A stretch of DNA of 64,000 nt from Flavobacterium sp. HJ-32-4 (GTDB lineage: Bacteria > Bacteroidota > Bacteroidia > Flavobacteriales > Flavobacteriaceae), in the NCBI RefSeq assembly GCF_022532105.1, contig NZ_CP092832.1, positions 310,001 to 374,000 on the forward strand. Reading direction: 5' to 3'. The translations under genes were made by a program, and so were the position numbers. The notes beneath the pieces are model-generated. The model was not told the origin of the DNA and ran no database searches. It saw only the letters and a program-made list of their open reading frames with translations. Numbering within the stretch: the stretch's first letter is position 1; each line of letters opens with the position of its first letter. Below are positions 61,540 to 64,000 of the stretch, one piece after another.

Positions 61540-62688
61540 CTACGTCTTAGGCAATGCAACCTGCATCGTCGTTCCCTTCCCTTTTTCCGAACGCGCCACT
61601 TTTATACGCCCTTTGTGGTATTCCTCGACGATGCGCTTCGTCAATGACAGACCGAGGCCCCATCCGCGTTTTTTCGTGGTAAAGCCCGGCTCGAAGACTT
61701 TGCGGAATTGTTTCTTGGGAATCCCTTTTCCGGTATCCGACACATAGATCTTCACAAACGGATGCTCATCAATGATGGTAACATCAAGTGCACCGCGACC
61801 GCGCATGGCGTCAATGGCGTTTTTAACCAGGTTTTCAATCGTCCACCCATGCAGTGCCCGGTTGATACGGGCTTTGATTGGATGCTCGGGGGCCGCGAAC
61901 GTAAATTGAATCTGGGCAGAAAAACGGGCTCTCAGGTAATCATACGCCTGTTCTGTTTCGGCAATAATATCGCATTCCTCCAACACCGGTTCCGATCCGA
62001 TCTTGGAGAAACGGTCGGTAATCGACTGCAACCGCAGGATATCCTTTTCAATCTCCGCCACCATCACCGCGTCCATTTGATCGGCTTTCATGATCTCCAA
62101 CCAACCCATGAGCGACGACAGCGGTGTGCCAATCTGGTGGGCCGTTTCCTTCGCCATACCCGCCCATAGTTTGTTTTCGATGGCCATTTTGTTGCTTCGG
62201 TAGAAGTTATACACGAGTGTCACGAACAACACGATAATCAGCAACAACGCCAACGGATAATACTTTAACTGGTTCAGGCGCGATGAGTTTCCGTAATACA
62301 CATAGGTCGTTTTCCCTTCCGCATACGTATTCACGATCGGGGCATTCTCCTGTTTCAGGCGATCGATAAACGCCGCCATCTTCTTGCTGTTTTTACTGAT
62401 ATCCTCCGGTACATTGATTTGGCTGATGATCCGTCCGTTTTCCATCTGCACCGCCGGAATGGTGGTATTGCTTTGCAGGACGTCGAGCACCAAGGGATCC
62501 AGTTCGTTGTTCGGATCGAGGTTTTGCAAGGAGGTCTGCGCCGAAGCCCACAACTCCATCTTTTGGCGCTCCTCCCCTTTGAAAATTTGGAAAAACGAAT
62601 ACGTATTCCATACGATGAGCGAGACGACCACCAATGACGTAATGACGATGACCCATCGGGCGCGGTTCCGGCGTTCGGAGAGATCCAT
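61540..62688 (-). CDS. Membrane sensor histidine kinase
   Basis: A 382-residue kinase from ATG 62688 (MDLSERRNRARW). Two membrane helices (about 13-35 and 145-167) flank a periplasmic sensor region of about 110 residues. The cytoplasmic part has the H box ETAHQIGTPLSSL (phospho-acceptor His about 190), the N box IENLVKNAIDAM, and G boxes DTGKGIP and GWGLGLSL. No HAMP domain is evident and no response regulator is encoded next to it, so the partner and signal are unknown. Confidence 0.93.
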   Translation of the reverse strand: MDLSERRNRARWVIVITSLVVVSLIVWNTYSFFQIFKGEERQKMELWASAQTSLQNLDPNNELDPLVLDVLQSNTTIPAVQMENGRIISQINVPEDISKNSKKMAAFIDRLKQENAPIVNTYAEGKTTYVYYGNSSRLNQLKYYPLALLLIIVLFVTLVYNFYRSNKMAIENKLWAGMAKETAHQIGTPLSSLMGWLEIMKADQMDAVMVAEIEKDILRLQSITDRFSKIGSEPVLEECDIIAETEQAYDYLRARFSAQIQFTFAAPEHPIKARINRALHGWTIENLVKNAIDAMRGRGALDVTIIDEHPFVKIYVSDTGKGIPKKQFRKVFEPGFTTKKRGWGLGLSLTKRIVEEYHKGRIKVARSEKGKGTTMQVALPKT

Positions 62689-62784
62689 GCAAAGCGTTTG
62701 TGTGCTAAAGATACAGTTTTTTGGAATGGCAGCCGGCCTCGCGCACGCTTCGATCGGGACACGCCACACTAGCAACCGAATGCC

Positions 62785-62792
62785 TACCTTTG
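62785..62792 (+). promoter_or_regulatory. -7 promoter element of the flavin reductase gene
   Basis: TACCTTTG fits TAnnTTTG, 21 bp upstream of the ATG at 62814; this also argues against the upstream in-frame ATG at 62721. Confidence 0.6.
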
Positions 62793-62813
62793 CACTTCAA
62801 AACGTTTCACAAC

Positions 62814-63692
62814 ATGATCTCTATAACACCCGACGGGGCGTCTACCGCCCAATTCCAATCGTATTTACAGGGCGCAGTAGGCCCGCGTCCGATTGCCTTT
62901 GCCAGCACCATCGACGAGAACGGCAACCGCAACCTCTCGCCTTTCAGTTTCTTCAACGTATTCAGCGCCAATCCGCCCATTTTGGTGTTTTCGCCTTCGC
63001 GACGCGTACGCGACAATACGGTGAAACACACCCTCACGAACGTACAAGCTGTGCCTGAAGTGGTCATCAACGTGGTCAATTATGCCATCGTGCAGCAATC
63101 GTCGCTGTCAAGTACGGAATACCCTGCCGGAGTGGACGAATTCACCAAATCCGGACTTACCCCGATCGCTTCCGATCTCATTCGACCGTTCCGTGTGGCG
63201 GAAAGCCCCGTGCAATTCGAGTGTCGGGTAAACGAGGTCATCAGCCTCGGTGAAAATGGTGGCGCCGGCAATCTGGTGATTTGTGAGGTATTGAAAATCC
63301 ACGTCGACGAAAACATCCTTGACGAAAAAGGCAACATCGACGCGGTGAAGATCGATCTCGTGGCACGTATGGGTGGTAACTGGTATTCGCGCGCCAACCA
63401 GGGGCTTTTCGAGGTAGAGAAGCCACTTTCCACACTAGGCATCGGTGTTGATAAAATTCCGGCATTTATACGGGAAAGCCGTATCTTTGATGGAAATGAT
63501 TTTGGTAAATTGGGCAACGTGGAAGCACTCCCGTCAGAGGCCGAAATCAGGGCATTCGTGTCTGAAACCATCGCCGTAAAAGCGGTGCTCAGCGCTGGCG
63601 ACGAAGAGAAAATCCACAAAAAGGCCAAACAATATCTCGACGAAGGCAATGTGTCTTCTGCATGGAAAACGCTTCTGGCCGAGCGAATTTGA
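62814..63692 (+). CDS. Flavin reductase-like protein (FMN-binding split barrel)
   Basis: A 292-residue protein whose first 205 residues form a flavin-reductase-like split barrel: GAVGPRPIAFASTIDENGNR (about 17-36), SPFSFFNVFSANPPILVFSP, DEFTKSGLTP and ESPVQFECRVNEVI. FMN binding and NAD(P)H-dependent flavin reduction are plausible; the partner oxygenase is not here. A C-terminal helical tail of about 60 residues (AGDEEKIHKKAKQYLDEGNV) follows. The DUF3127 gene starts 18 bp downstream. Confidence 0.9.
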   Translation: MISITPDGASTAQFQSYLQGAVGPRPIAFASTIDENGNRNLSPFSFFNVFSANPPILVFSPSRRVRDNTVKHTLTNVQAVPEVVINVVNYAIVQQSSLSSTEYPAGVDEFTKSGLTPIASDLIRPFRVAESPVQFECRVNEVISLGENGGAGNLVICEVLKIHVDENILDEKGNIDAVKIDLVARMGGNWYSRANQGLFEVEKPLSTLGIGVDKIPAFIRESRIFDGNDFGKLGNVEALPSEAEIRAFVSETIAVKAVLSAGDEEKIHKKAKQYLDEGNVSSAWKTLLAERI

Positions 63693-63710
63693 ATTTAAAA
63701 AATACAGACA

Positions 63711-64000
63711 ATGGAAGTTACAGGAAGAATCAAGGTCATCAATCCCGAGCAACAAGTGAGCGCGTCGTTCCGCAAACGGGAACTGGTAGTTACCACCGAA
63801 GAGCAATACCCGCAACATATCATGGTGGAGTTCACGCAAGACAAATGCGATCTGCTCAACAGTTATAAAGTAGGTGAACCGGTGCGCGTATCCATCAACC
63901 TTCGCGGTCGCGAATGGGTGAGCCCGCAAGGTGAAACCCGCTATTTCAATTCGATCCAGGGATGGCGTATCGAGCGCCTTGCCCAGGAAGCGCCTGCCAC
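63711..64000 (+). CDS. DUF3127 protein, C-terminus outside the window
   Basis: From ATG 63711 the frame is open for 96 codons to the window end. It begins MEVTGRIKVINPEQQVSASF and contains FRKRELVVTTEEQYPQHI, DLLNSYKVGEPVRVSINLRG and a WRIERL segment typical of DUF3127, a small OB-fold-like family widespread in Bacteroidota and possibly nucleic-acid binding (inference). It follows the flavin reductase by 18 bp and may be co-transcribed. Confidence 0.85.
   Translation, partial: MEVTGRIKVINPEQQVSASFRKRELVVTTEEQYPQHIMVEFTQDKCDLLNSYKVGEPVRVSINLRGREWVSPQGETRYFNSIQGWRIERLAQEAPA

Overview
The window is a chromosomal segment of a member of the Bacteroidota, almost certainly class Flavobacteriia and Flavobacterium-like. 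The evidence is the gldE-gldD gliding genes next to mutY and ssb, an alternative complex III operon joined to cytochrome oxidase genes, type IX secretion cargo proteins, a GGGP-synthase homologue, DUF2723, DUF4301 and DUF3127 proteins, and promoters of the Bacteroidota type (TAnnTTTG with an upstream TTG/TTTG) with no clear Shine-Dalgarno sequences. Base composition looks close to half G+C, high for the genus. Nearly all genes are housekeeping genes; there is no prophage, CRISPR array, rRNA operon or transposase gene.

Layout. 1-4.3 kb: a secreted repeat protein cut by the window edge, then ruvB-esterase-queG on the minus strand. 4.4-16.0 kb: a minus-strand respiratory operon actABCDEF-ctaC-ctaD, linking a quinol:cytochrome c oxidoreductase directly to a cytochrome oxidase. 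16.2-22.3 kb: a SPOR protein, the rimP-nusA-infB operon, a universal stress protein and tRNA-Gln. 22.5-33.5 kb: a DUF2723 membrane protein, a polysaccharide deacetylase, a thioredoxin-like protein without its cysteines, a metallophosphoesterase, polA with an apparent frameshift, a DOMON/T9SS protein, an ankyrin protein and a LacI regulator. 33.8-36.7 kb: rplM-rpsI-rpsB-tsf. 36.7-39.6 kb: a DUF4256 protein, an RNase G-type enzyme, a 30-residue very basic protein and HU. 39.7-45.0 kb: mutY-ssb-gldE-gldD-unknown, a metal-binding lipoprotein and an EamA transporter. 45.2-51.1 kb: a paired M16 protease, rplU-rpmA and an unknown exported protein. 51.4-57.0 kb: ahcY and a tightly overlapping operon PPTase-GGGPS-PnuC-DUF4301-arfB. 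57-60 kb: two copies of a 133-bp inverted-repeat element, then a TPP riboswitch and a TonB-dependent receptor. 60-64 kb: a Rieske-like lipoprotein, greA-HIT, a histidine kinase, a flavin reductase and the start of a DUF3127 protein.

The most unusual content is non-coding. Two 133-bp copies of a MITE-like element carry terminal inverted repeats and each has its own 3-bp flanking duplication. Several intergenic regions hold degenerate tandem arrays with a strict 7-bp (in one case 8-bp) period, some as inverted pairs, one abutting the rplU promoter. Intrinsic-terminator hairpins sit in the 5' leaders of two transcription-factor genes (rimP-nusA-infB and greA). A candidate structured leader precedes rpsB. 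A GC-rich block interrupts the signal-peptide region of the riboswitch-controlled receptor. All were found by reading; no alignment, folding or database search was run.
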